Shown here: positions 52,219 through 62,332 of the stretch, piece after piece
Layout of the letters: each line of letters opens with the position of its first letter
Position numbering within the stretch: position 1 is the first letter of the stretch
NCBI GenBank assembly: GCA_018806915.1
Contig: JAGKQI010000016.1
Span: 62,001-126,000 of the forward strand
Origin: Phytophthora colocasiae
Taxonomy: Eukaryota; Oomycota; Peronosporomycetes; Peronosporales; Peronosporaceae
Direction: 5' to 3'
Length of the DNA stretch: 64,000 bases
Notes under the pieces: generated by a model
Told to the model about the DNA's origin: nothing
Database searches by the model: none
Seen by the model: the letters and a program-made list of their open reading frames with translations, nothing else
Position numbers and translations under genes: made by a program

Positions 52219-52708
52219 TCAGGTATTTCTCAATCCCACAATCCAGGTTTCTTCATCCTGTGCTCGCTTGATCCGATCGATCCTCATCTCTCGGACCAAC
52301 TCGTCTTGTAAGACGGCGGCATCCGACCTCATTCGAGCGGCCCGCGTAGTTACTGCGGACACTTGGACCACCAGGTCTTCAGTCTTGGGGATCAGGATCT
52401 CGTCTAGTCGATTTAAGGTGACTAGATCCTGTTGATCTCCCTCGCAGCGAACCTCGATACCGCCTTGACGTTGTAGAGCGGCGCTTGCTAGGCTGTCTGC
52501 ACTCCCATTCCAGTCTCTCTTCACATGGACCAGCTCGTGATCGCTCCATCCCTTCAGACGATCTAGTGTCCTCTGTTTCAATATCGTTAATCCTGGCGCC
52601 TTGCAATTGATGGATCACAAGATTTGAGCCCCACAGATCACCAGGCAACGACGATCTCGACCTGCGAGCATATCGAGCCCTAAGAGGAGCCCGTTGTATT
52701 CTGCCTCG
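52219..52708 (-). pseudogene. Element C: second RNase H, C-terminal part
   Basis: Across two frames: NEAEYNG-like sequence, then WGSNLVIHQLQGARI (family motif GDSxLVI), then HELVHVKRDWNGSADSLASA. This is the second half of an extra RNase H domain whose start (LSFDGSARVKRGGG) lies at the end of 52709-53368. The spacing of the acidic motifs resembles archaeal-type RNase H (aRNH). Confidence 0.72.
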
Positions 52709-53368
52709 TTAACTGTGAGGACCTTCAGCGTAACCGGATCTAGCGTCAGTTATCTCCCAACCCGGTAGTCTCCACACAATCGCGCTGAACGCGCCTCCTC
52801 CTCGTTTGACCCGGGCTGATCCGTCAAAGCTTAACACCCACAGCTCATCATCTTGACCCACCGTGGGCACGGGGGCTTGGATCCGGCGCTTGGGTTCCTT
52901 AAGGGGTGCGATCGCGATCAGGGCGTCGTCGACCTTCGTTCTGGGCGTCATGCTGGCCGCGATCGCCCCCAATATCTCGTCTTCCCCTTTCGTACATTTC
53001 GTGATCTGAAGCGACCATGGGGATAGGAGCGCAGACCATTGGCCTAGGCGCCCTTGGAGACAGGCTGACTTGAACAACCAGGCAAGGGTGGAATGCCGGG
53101 TCAAGACCTCGATCCGGCGACCCACCAACATGGTGTAATACAGATCCAGGATCCGTAGCAGGGTTAACACTTCTTTCTCTGCAACGTTGTAGTTCAACTC
53201 GTTCGTTTTCAGGGTTCGACTGGCGAACGCGACCGGATGATAGATCTGGTCATGTTCTTGCGTTAACGAAGCGGAGGTCGCCCAGTCGCTGGCATACACG
53301 ATCACCACAGGTAATTTCCCCGTATCGAAGTGGCGGAGGACTGGAGTCGATGCGATCTTAGCGTTCAA
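52709..53368 (-). CDS. Element C pol: first RNase H and start of second RNase H
   Basis: The first RNase H is the usual Ty3/Gypsy one: PVVIVYASDWATSASLTQEH, YHPVAFASRTLKTNELNYN, VAEKEVLTLL. After a linker (RRIQAPVPTVGQDDELWV) a second RNase H begins at LSFDGSARVKRGGGAFSAIV. In frame with the RT segment, but separated from it by TAG at 53444-53446. Confidence 0.8.
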   Translation of the reverse strand: MNAKIASTPVLRHFDTGKLPVVIVYASDWATSASLTQEHDQIYHPVAFASRTLKTNELNYNVAEKEVLTLLRILDLYYTMLVGRRIEVLTRHSTLAWLFKSACLQGRLGQWSALLSPWSLQITKCTKGEDEILGAIAASMTPRTKVDDALIAIAPLKEPKRRIQAPVPTVGQDDELWVLSFDGSARVKRGGGAFSAIVWRLPGWEITDARSGYAEGPHS

Positions 53369-53443
53369 GGCTGAGAACGCCCCATGCGCTCTACTCCACC
53401 TCTCATCCTCCGTCTTGAGTTCCGTGGCGACCTTAATTTCGCT

Positions 53444-55546
53444 CTATCTAGAGGAACATGTCGCCCCCAAGTCTGGATCCGGGGCACTACCACCTTCTTC
53501 ACCCGAAATGTCCCGCGGTCCATCTCGTAGTTCATACAGAACCGATGCGTAGATCGCGTAATCCTCGATGAACCGACTATAGTAGTTCAGGCTCCCTAAG
53601 AAGGACTGCAAAAATCGGAGCGATCCTGGGAATGGTAGACCCGTCAGGGATTTCAGGTCCTTCGGGTTTGCCTCTAGTCCATCGATCGACACCTTGTGCC
53701 CGAGATATTCCACCTTATCCATACCCCTGAAGCTCTTTGCCACGCTGATCGAGAGAATCCACTTATCACAGGCCTCCAATAGGTCTTCTACCCGATCGCA
53801 CATTTGATCCCATGATCCAGCCGTGATCAAGATACCATCGATGTATGATCTCCGTCCTAGCACCGACGGGCGACCGGGATCTTCCGGGATTCCTGATTCG
53901 AACACATCCGCAGAGCTTTCCGCATCTCCGGACTGGGAGATCTTCAAAAACCCATATAGGGCATTGTCTACGAGACGTTGATAGATCTGAGGGGCGTTCT
54001 TCAGCCCGAACGGCATGCGATTCCACTCGAAGAGGCCAAATGGAGTGATGAAAGCCGAGATCACGCGAGCTCGGTCAGTCATAGACATGACCCAGAATCC
54101 ACTGGCCATGTCCAGCGAGCAATACCATAGCACCTTGTCGAGATCTTCTAGCAGGTCATTGATCAAGGGCATCGGGTAGATCATCAGTCTCGTGAGGCTG
54201 TTCACCAGCCGATAATCGATGCACAGCCGAATGTCTACGCCATTCTTCTTGATGATCACCACAATGGGAGATGCCCATGGCGAGGTCGATGGCCGAATGA
54301 TCTTGGCGGCTAGGAGTCCTTTAATAAGGTCTGATACTTTCTCGCGAAATTGTGGCGCCACCTTTCGGACTCGTTGTGCAATTGGCCTTGCATCGCCGAC
54401 ATCGATGTCACATATCCCACCCTTGGCCGCCGGATGAAGCGCGTTTCCTTTCCCGATCAGAAGATGTCGTTTCTTCCAAATGATCTGTCGAAGTTTCTCG
54501 ATCTCTTTCTGGGTAGCAGACCCGGGACTTCCCACTTGTAGATCCTCAATCCTGACTTCTTCGGTGGTGGAAATCTGGATCTCTGGCACTACTGCGAGGT
54601 TATCGGCCAGATCTTCGGCCGCAAAATCACCGCCTTCGTGTAAGTGGGTCTGATCGGCATTCTCAATTCCATCGGGAGATATCGGATCGGGTTCATTCGT
54701 TGATGGATCCTGAAGTTTGTCGTCCGTGGCTGTTAGGATCGAGGTGTCCTCGACCGTGGAGATGGCATCCGCGTCGGACATCGGTTTGATCTCGATTTTG
54801 GAATCCGGAGTTTCTGTTTTCACTCCGGTCTCTTCTTCACATGTCCGATCTGTTCGAACTGGGGCCTGATCTGGCAAGCTCTCATTCGTCTCACCGCCCC
54901 CAGCTTCGCCACTCGGGGTCCTGTTAGGACTGATCGTGAGCGGTGGAGTTTCCGTGGGGTCCGGTTGTGGTTTGAGAAACGCGACCTTGACTTCGGCCAC
55001 ATCGGTCGATCGAGTTGGTGATCGGGGTTCCGATGTCGATGTCAATGCCGGATCGAGGTCGTTCTTGGTCGTCCCACCCCGGCGGAGTATGGATCGCGGT
55101 GTAGCGTAAGTTGGCCGTTCGACTGCCGGCAGCGAGTCTTCTACGGGTGTTTTAGGTACTGATCTTGCGTCTACTGTCGCTTCTAGAGCTACGTTCTGCC
55201 ATTCCATGTAACGCCGCGATCCGACCGATACAAACCCGGGGTATCGAGGAACTTTTTCTTGATCAAGTACCATTCCGACATGTAATCGGTGATCCAGTCG
55301 CAGAATCTTCTCGCTCAGATTCGCGATCGCTAAGTAGCCGGGTCCTTCTACCACAGTAGGTACCCATCGGTCGCCTCTGGTCACCCATAATTTCTCCGTC
55401 GCCGATAATTTTACTCTTGACGCGATCTCCTCAGATCCTCCAACCGGGATATGTAGATCTTCCTCCAGTTTCACTGGTCTGACCTTCTCCCCATACAATC
55501 TCTTACGACCATTAAGTGGGATCCCCACCTCATTGGGTAAACACAT
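53444..55546 (-). pseudogene. Element C pol: RT with altered active site
   Basis: A 700-codon frame. The first ~340 residues are acidic and poorly conserved. From about 54450 RT follows: ICDIDVGDARPIAQRV, SPWASPIVVIIKKNGVDIRL, motif A YCSLDMASGFWVM, FGLKNAPQIYQRL. The active site reads SYIDGILI where YIDD is expected, so the second aspartate is glycine. About 50 residues are inserted between FGLKNAPQ and this motif, as also in element D. It begins directly after the expected protease (MCLPNEVGIPL), where element D appears to have inserted. Confidence 0.85.
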
Positions 55547-55556
55547 AGATCTGACA

Positions 55557-57225
55557 TGATGTTAATTCCGATTTTCGAGCGACAGGTGGATATTACGTTA
55601 TGATGTGGTTATACTATGGGTTATAAGCGAAAGGGACGTGGCCGTACCCGTGCGACATCTGTGGAAGATTGTGGATAAACCTTCGCCTGACTGTAAAGGG
55701 GCCCAAAGGACCAGAAGTGTACTTCAGAGTGTGCACAACTCTGAAGGTCAACTACACTCTGTCTGGTCACCGGACTTTCCCCGACGATGAGTGCCTAAGT
55801 TCTGGCGGAAAGTCTCTCAGAAGAACGTATCTCTGAGAGACCTCATCCCGTTACCGTCCAGTGCGACGATGGATGGTTCAAGGATTCACATATATGCCCG
55901 CAGAGACCAAGTATCGCGCGCCGGACGCCGCGCACCCGCGCAACCCTCAAGATCTTTATGTACGTTGAAGCATTAGTGCTCCGTACTCTGGTTTCGTACT
56001 CAAGACTCTGGTATCTCTAACTCTGAGTGACTAAGACTCTGAAAAGCAAGTGACATCAGACTCTGAAAACCAGGATACCAGATTCTGAAACCACCGAAGA
56101 TCCAAGACCATACTGAAACCAAGTGAACCCAAGTTCAAGTCACGCATTCAAGTGATTACTGACCTGCACATCCCCCGTAATGACGTCTCTACCTGTCAAC
56201 CCATCGAGATCGGCTGCACAGACTGCATACTGAGACCGAGTCAAAGTACCAGATGTATACAAAGACCAAGAGTACCTGAGATATGAAGACTGACTGCATA
56301 AAGGACGCAAAAGACGACAAGAAGGAGAGAGTTACCAGAGATATATGATAGTTATGAGGAAGATAAACGATAAACAGAGTTCAATTTGCTTGCTACTGCA
56401 CAAGTCCGCTTGAGAGGTATTCAAGCCACTGCGTCATCACGTACGTCGTGTGATCTCTCACCAAATTCAATCCCCTTAGGTGGAGATCAGGTAACGCAGA
56501 GACCTGAAAGGACCCGCCTATTCCATATCCTAGTTGGGTCGTTTGTTTTGTCTCTAGCGGTAGCCCATTTCATATTGCTCGTTTGGACAGGCTCTGGAAA
56601 CTAGACAGTCGTTTTCAGAGTGCAAGGTAGACTGTTATATATAGCCGATTGTATTGGTTTATATTTTCCCTCTATACTAGAGGGTGGTGCGCCAACGTAA
56701 AGGGATACCAGACAGACCAGGTGTCTGGTAGCAAGTCCCTAGTTGACCTGGAGTGTTAGCCCACCGTTCAAGGGCCTAGAAAGAATAAGAACGGCTGTAT
56801 ATATTTGTATATTTTCGAACTCTGTATATTGGTCGTTTATCTCTGAAAGTCGGGTATCTCGGTTCTGGATTTGCGATATTTAGACACCGATTTCAGACTT
56901 TCTCTGGTATATTAACCTCTTTTCGACCGCCGACTCCCTGGAAAACACTTTGTTTTCCAGAGATTCCGACTCCCAAGCGCCCCTGGAAGGATTTCCTGAA
57001 TACCGACACCAGACTCCAAGGGAACCCCAACTCCTCTTCACAACACATTCTCAGACTCCGGCGAGGGTCATATTTCCGAAGACAACGAACCCACGAGGAT
57101 ACCGCAAGGTACCACACGCCAACCTACCGTTGTACGGCCCTGAAAACCCCTTTTCAGTAGTCGTATAACTAGGGTTCACTATACGCCCCCTGCTCCGCGA
57201 CCAAAGTTTCACCGACTTCGCGACA
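55557..57225 (+). repeat. Probable 5' LTR of element D
   Basis: Begins TGATGTTAATTCCG just where the element C frame is lost, and may end GCGACA at 57225, followed two bases later by TGGTGCGCGTGCC (57228-57240), which looks like a tRNA-type primer-binding site. That gives an LTR of about 1.67 kb. Many short variants of GACTCTGAAA occur at 55960-56110. No gene seen. The right-hand LTR is outside the window, so this remains a proposal. Confidence 0.5.
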
Positions 57226-57318
57226 ACTGGTGCGCGTGCCCGGATCTTTGGAATCGTGATATCACCGGATTTGAGAGTAAAAGAGGAGAAAGTTTCCTTT
57301 CAAGCGTCTATATTCAAA

Positions 57319-58926
57319 ATGGCTACACCAGGGTCTACGAGAGGAGGACGCCGTGGTCGTGGTCGGAGTACTCCGACACGTCAGTCCAAGCGTCTACAAG
57401 GTTTGTCGCCTGAGGAGCAACCGGACTTGGATGCTATCCAGAAGGCGGCACGCGAGAAGAGGAAAGCTGCGCGAGAGAAGAAGGCAGCTGAGAATGTGAG
57501 CGTCCCAGAACCGGCGGTCGAAGACCAGCCTGCTGAGGAACCAGAAGCTCAAGAGACACCTGCTGTCCCTGGTGAACAAGGTTCTGAAAGCCCGTCAGAA
57601 GTCGAAGCTTCTGGTGACGAGGTGACCACTGCCCGCGAGGGTGGTGATGAGGCGTCTGAGGGAGGCGCCGATATGGTTGAGTCCCCGGAAGTGATCGATC
57701 TGTGTTCAGATTCGGCGACTTCCGGCCAGTCCGTGGATGAAGTGAAACCAGAACCCGGACTCTCTGAAGAACATGTTCCACGGTCCCCAAAGTCTGAAGA
57801 CGCACCAATGTCTGATGACATGGCGATCAAGTCTGAAGAGTCTCTGAAGACACCGTCTGATGAGTCTGGGAGGGCTGATTCGCTTGACGGGGAACGAGCT
57901 CTGAGGTATGTGCGTCGTGAGTTCCGCCGTTGGAGAGATATGGACACAGGCAAGGTCATCCCGCCTAGCATCGAATATATGTGGCCAACGACGAAGCCTA
58001 GTGCTGATGCTTTCCAGAAAGCCGCTGCAGCGACCGGCGACTACATCAAATGGCGATGTTCTTCCGTCTTCCCTGAGGATATGTGGATCTCAGAGTTTCA
58101 CGTGAGGCGTCATAGTTTTGGTTGGATCCAAGACCTATCTTATGTTGAGATTCCGATGAGCACGTTGACAGCACCGGAGTGTGTGGCTGTACTTCAGACA
58201 ATGTTGTACGAGGCAGGTTTCGAATTCCAGAACCTCCTCCCAACCTGGCCCCAGACGCAGGCGTCAGCCGTCGTTGGGTCTCAAGTACGCAGTGTGGCGT
58301 CCGAACTTCAGAGTCGACTCGCAGTTGAATTGGTTGAGTGGGCCACAGTGACCGCCAGGTTACAAGTTTGCCGACTCCCAGAAAGCATGAAGCAAGAAGA
58401 CACAACTGGCATGAACGAAGCAGACAGTGTATTACCTGACAAAGCTGCTGACCTACAAGGACAACGACTGATCATGCGACTCCGGGTAACCGGACTCCGA
58501 GTGACGCAGAGTTCTGATGGTTCCAGCAGTGACGAGCCGCCGCAGTCCAAGCGCTTACAGCAGAGACCGCCGCGTCCACAAATCCCGTCGACACCGTCAG
58601 CTTTATCGACGCCATCGCTGTCTTCACTGCCGCAGTACGAGAGTCGCTCTGATAACACGCGACCAGAGTCTGAAAGTCCAATGTCCGAAGATCACAGCAT
58701 CTCTCAGACTCAGATGTCGGATGTACCAATTCCCAGTGTCATTGGGACCTCGGATGATCAGTCGTCGGGATTCCAGACTTCACGCGGAAGCTCTACGGAC
58801 TCGTCCTTGATGTCCATGAGTCGAGGGGCGGCATCACATATGCCGCTGCCCACAGGAAGTCTGGCGTTAATCGCTCAAGGTGCTGATGTAGGAGGAACAG
58901 TCTCTGAAGGTATGGGATCCAAGTGA
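57319..58926 (+). CDS. Element D gag, N-terminal ORF
   Basis: ATG 57319 (MATPGSTRGGRRGRGRSTPT) is chosen over an in-frame ATG at 57256. After a basic, glycine-arginine start come a charged KAAREKRKAAREKKAAENVS stretch and a long acidic serine-rich region, then a globular part (RRWRDMDTGKVIPPSIEYMW, SFGWIQDLSYVEIPMSTL). It ends in TGA; the following frame (from 58923, no ATG) continues the protein, so an indel or programmed shift lies near 58900. Confidence 0.75.
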   Translation: MATPGSTRGGRRGRGRSTPTRQSKRLQGLSPEEQPDLDAIQKAAREKRKAAREKKAAENVSVPEPAVEDQPAEEPEAQETPAVPGEQGSESPSEVEASGDEVTTAREGGDEASEGGADMVESPEVIDLCSDSATSGQSVDEVKPEPGLSEEHVPRSPKSEDAPMSDDMAIKSEESLKTPSDESGRADSLDGERALRYVRREFRRWRDMDTGKVIPPSIEYMWPTTKPSADAFQKAAAATGDYIKWRCSSVFPEDMWISEFHVRRHSFGWIQDLSYVEIPMSTLTAPECVAVLQTMLYEAGFEFQNLLPTWPQTQASAVVGSQVRSVASELQSRLAVELVEWATVTARLQVCRLPESMKQEDTTGMNEADSVLPDKAADLQGQRLIMRLRVTGLRVTQSSDGSSSDEPPQSKRLQQRPPRPQIPSTPSALSTPSLSSLPQYESRSDNTRPESESPMSEDHSISQTQMSDVPIPSVIGTSDDQSSGFQTSRGSSTDSSLMSMSRGAASHMPLPTGSLALIAQGADVGGTVSEGMGSK

Positions 58927-61565
58927 CGCGAACGCTGTTACCAGTGAAACCAGAGTTCGAAGATGTCGACATGCCGGAAGAGAGACCAGAGGTGCCGGAC
59001 GCGGAGTCTGGAAACCAGGTGTCTGTCAGAAGTTCTTCACGGGATTTCAGACAATTGACTCCGGATATACCGCCTGTATCTGTCTCCACCCGAAGCGAAA
59101 GTCACCAGAGCCACCGCCAATGTGTGAAGAGTGAAGACCTTCCGAGACCACCGTCCCGACGCTTGAGTTCCATCGCGTCGAGTCGTACGAAGTCTGAAGC
59201 TCGAAGTTCTCAGAGATCAGGGCCTGCCCAGATCGAGTTGAACGTCATGAGGCAACAGTAGGAGTGGCAAAGCCGGATGGAGCAAGCGCAGATGGAGTTC
59301 TTGGCACGAGAACGCTTGGAGTCCATGGAACGCGATCGTCGTCGAGAGCAACGTGACTTGGAGGCCAGGCGCGAAATTCAGACGCTCACCGAGCGCTTGT
59401 TGAAGTCGGAAAACGCGAGGCTGGAGGCTGAGAGACGTGCCGACGACGCTGAAGAACGCAGAAGTCTGGTATCTGAAAACAAGCTCGGGAATCGCAGCGC
59501 GGCAGAGTTGGAAACTCTGAAAACGGAGCTCCAGAACTCTGAAAACCAACGTCTGGAATCAGTGTTTGCTGAACGCTGGCGACAGAGAGAGGCCGAGACC
59601 GAAGCCGAACGTGCGCGTGCGACTGACGAGATGAAACGAGACTGGATTTCTCAAATGGAAGCCTTACAGCAGCGAATGAAAGTCATGGAAGCCGAGCGCG
59701 ACAGGGAGAAAGAAAGTTCTCAGAACATGCAACGGTTTCAAGCCGGTCAGTTGAGAAACCTTCGAGTGACATTATCCCAAGTTCAAGAAGCGCGAAGGGT
59801 CGGTCACCCTGATTCAGCAACTTCAAACCAAGTGTTACAAACAGGCAACCCTGAAGTTGCAACTATGTATCCAGTATCAGGGTCAGAAATCAGAAGTGAC
59901 GCAAGAAGGGTTGGGGTTGAACCCATGTCACATTCACCGGCTCTAAAGACGGAATCTCGAGAGGTTGCAACCTTCCAGCAAGGCACCCCTGCACGAAGCA
60001 CGGGAACGAAGCGAGTGAAGGCGGAGAGGAATGGCGGCGCTACTACTGCTACGGCCACCCAGGTGACTCAAGCGACCTCGGTGACAGAGACCAAGGGTGA
60101 TACTAGACGTGCGCCTACTCCGAGACGAGATTCGCCGCAGAGAACTGAGGCTAGACGGCCTAATGGAGATCGAAGAGCGTCTCGCAGAGCGAAGCGTCAG
60201 GATAGAGCGCCAGACTCTGGTGGAGACCCTGACGATTCAAGTTCAGACTCTGCGAGCTCGTCATCGGAGAACTCGGAGCCAGGTGAAGTGGTGAATTTGA
60301 CGGCAGCAACTCAGGCGCAAGCCGGAACCACACTTCTGACGCTAAGGCCATTCATGAACTCGAACAACCTTGGGGAATTCGACCCCAGAGCTACCCTCAG
60401 GGAACGTGTCCACTGGTGGGAGCGGTTTACGAATATGGCTTCTCAAGGAGGTTGGTCGACTAAGACGCGCATCCAGGAACTTAAGTTGAAGCTCCCTGTG
60501 TCTGCGCGAGACTGGTTTAACCAGCTTCCCAAAAGTGTGTCCCGTGACTGGAAAGAGCTGTCTTCAGAGTTCAAGAAACGTTATTGCAAAGCTCGGTCAT
60601 CGTATTCTGAGAGGTACTTCACTATGGCTATGAAAGATTCTGAGACTCCGCTTGAATTTTTCTACCGACTTAATTCTGCCGCCGGAAAAGCTGACATCGA
60701 TTTCCGGAAGTCGTCCAAGCGTCTTGAAAAGCATGTACTGCGATTCATCACCAAGCTTAAGGATGCACGCCTGAAAACGTCGCTGCAAGGTCAGAGATTT
60801 CGACGAATTTCAGACTTGGAATATGCGCTGCAGCAAGATGAAGATGTGTGGCGAACTGGTGACCAAGATATGACCCCTGCCAAGTCTCGAGATTTCCGGG
60901 CTGACAATATTCCGCGAGGACAGTTCAAGCCCAAGCGTGTGCATCGGACTTATGTCGCAAGAGATATGGATTCTGAAGACTATGATTCTGAAAACTCTGA
61001 AAATCATAAGGAATCTCTGAAATCCAATCAGGATACCAGAGATCAGACGGGTGATTCCAGACCTCCAAGTGCGACTTAAGAGTCTACCCGTGATGAGAGT
61101 ACTGCGCAGGCATCTTCGAACAATTCAAAGGCTCCACCAAGTGCAGATTGGACGCAGACTCTGACAAATGAGGTATATCGAGTGATTGATAACATGGGAT
61201 GGCGTCCGCCGCCCCAGTCCCCGTCTGGATCGTCAGGTCAAGGATTCCACCAGAGGTGTCATGAGAATAGTGGCTACTGGAACAAGTTCTGTGAAAAATG
61301 TCAACGCTCAGGACATTCAGAGGAAGATTGCTGGAGAGACGTCACGTGTGACCGATGTCAGGAAAAGGGACACCCGAGTCGAATGTGTCGGATGCCACCC
61401 TGTGAAGTATGTGGAAAAGTACACCCTGGAAAACCCTGTGAAGATTTGAAAACTCTGGAAGCACTCAAGCAACTCGCTCGACAAGGTGCACTCAAGGACA
61501 TGCCGAACCACCTACGGGAAAAACTCCTGGGTGATGAGGCAGACTCTGGGAAGCCGTTAAACTAA
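58923..61565 (+). pseudogene. Element D gag, coiled coil, capsid and zinc knuckles
   Basis: One frame interrupted by TAG (59259-59261) and TAA (61077-61079). It has a long coiled coil (RLESMERDRRREQRDLEARR), a basic serine-rich linker, a capsid domain (PFMNSNNLGEFDPRATLRER, VHWWERFTNMASQGGWSTKT, LPKSVSRDWKELSSEFKKRY), and a cysteine-rich end with CEKCQRSGHSEEDC, CDRCQEKGHPSRMC and CEVCGKVHPGKPC: two CCHC knuckles and a CCHC-like third. It ends at 61565. Confidence 0.82.
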
Positions 61566-61618
61566 TATGCCCGTCGGATGGGGATCCGAAACGCGCCGGG
61601 CATGGCGTTACCCCAGAG

Positions 61619-62332
61619 TTGTGTGTTCTAGTGTGTGTAGGACCAGAGCTGAGAAAGACTCAAGATAACATTCAACAATGCATGACTACTTTTGCCCAAG
61701 AATCGACCATACCTTCTGGAAACTCAGGGAACGAGTTACCTGAGATCGCCGAAAACACCGACCAGACACCAGACGACACAGTGTCGTTCAGGTTGAAGGA
61801 TGGCGAGTGTTATGGCTGGTGGGAGGACAACTACCCTGATCGGTCAAAGAGGGATGTGGAGATGGTGTATGGTGCTGTGAATGACCATCGGACCAAGATT
61901 CTCTTGGACACTGGTGCGACCATAAATATTCTGAGTTACGACTTTGCGCGTAAGCTCGGACTCAGACTTAAGTCGCACAAGCAGACCAAGGTGTCAGGAA
62001 TGGGTGGTGTTCCAACATATATTGGTGCCAGCGCTGAGATCAAATTGACACTTGGGCCAAGAGTGGTATATATTGTGGATGTTTGGGTCGCGAATATTGG
62101 TGAAGGAATTGACGTGCTTCTGGGAATGGGTTTTATGTTTGCTGCTGGAGTGAGAATTAGCGCTCGTGAAGGTCTGGTGTCGTTACCAGATGAGGTAGTG
62201 GTGATGATGTGTAATTGGGAACCTGGTGATCACATTGGTCGTAACAGGTCAGTTAGACCAAGCGAGGCTGTCCTTCTGAGTCCGGGTGAGGAGTTTATTG
62301 TCCGAATTGACTATGGCCCAACGAACCCCTAG
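61619..62332 (+). CDS. Element D aspartic protease ORF
   Basis: In a different frame from gag. KILLDTGATINILSYDFARK is the D-T-G catalytic motif, followed by GMGGVPTYIGASAEIKLTLG and IDVLLGMGFMFAAGVRISAR, a retropepsin-like fold. The frame ends with TAG (62330-62332), but the same frame goes on into pol, so protease and RT were probably one polyprotein. Confidence 0.8.
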   Translation: MCVLVCVGPELRKTQDNIQQCMTTFAQESTIPSGNSGNELPEIAENTDQTPDDTVSFRLKDGECYGWWEDNYPDRSKRDVEMVYGAVNDHRTKILLDTGATINILSYDFARKLGLRLKSHKQTKVSGMGGVPTYIGASAEIKLTLGPRVVYIVDVWVANIGEGIDVLLGMGFMFAAGVRISAREGLVSLPDEVVVMMCNWEPGDHIGRNRSVRPSEAVLLSPGEEFIVRIDYGPTNP

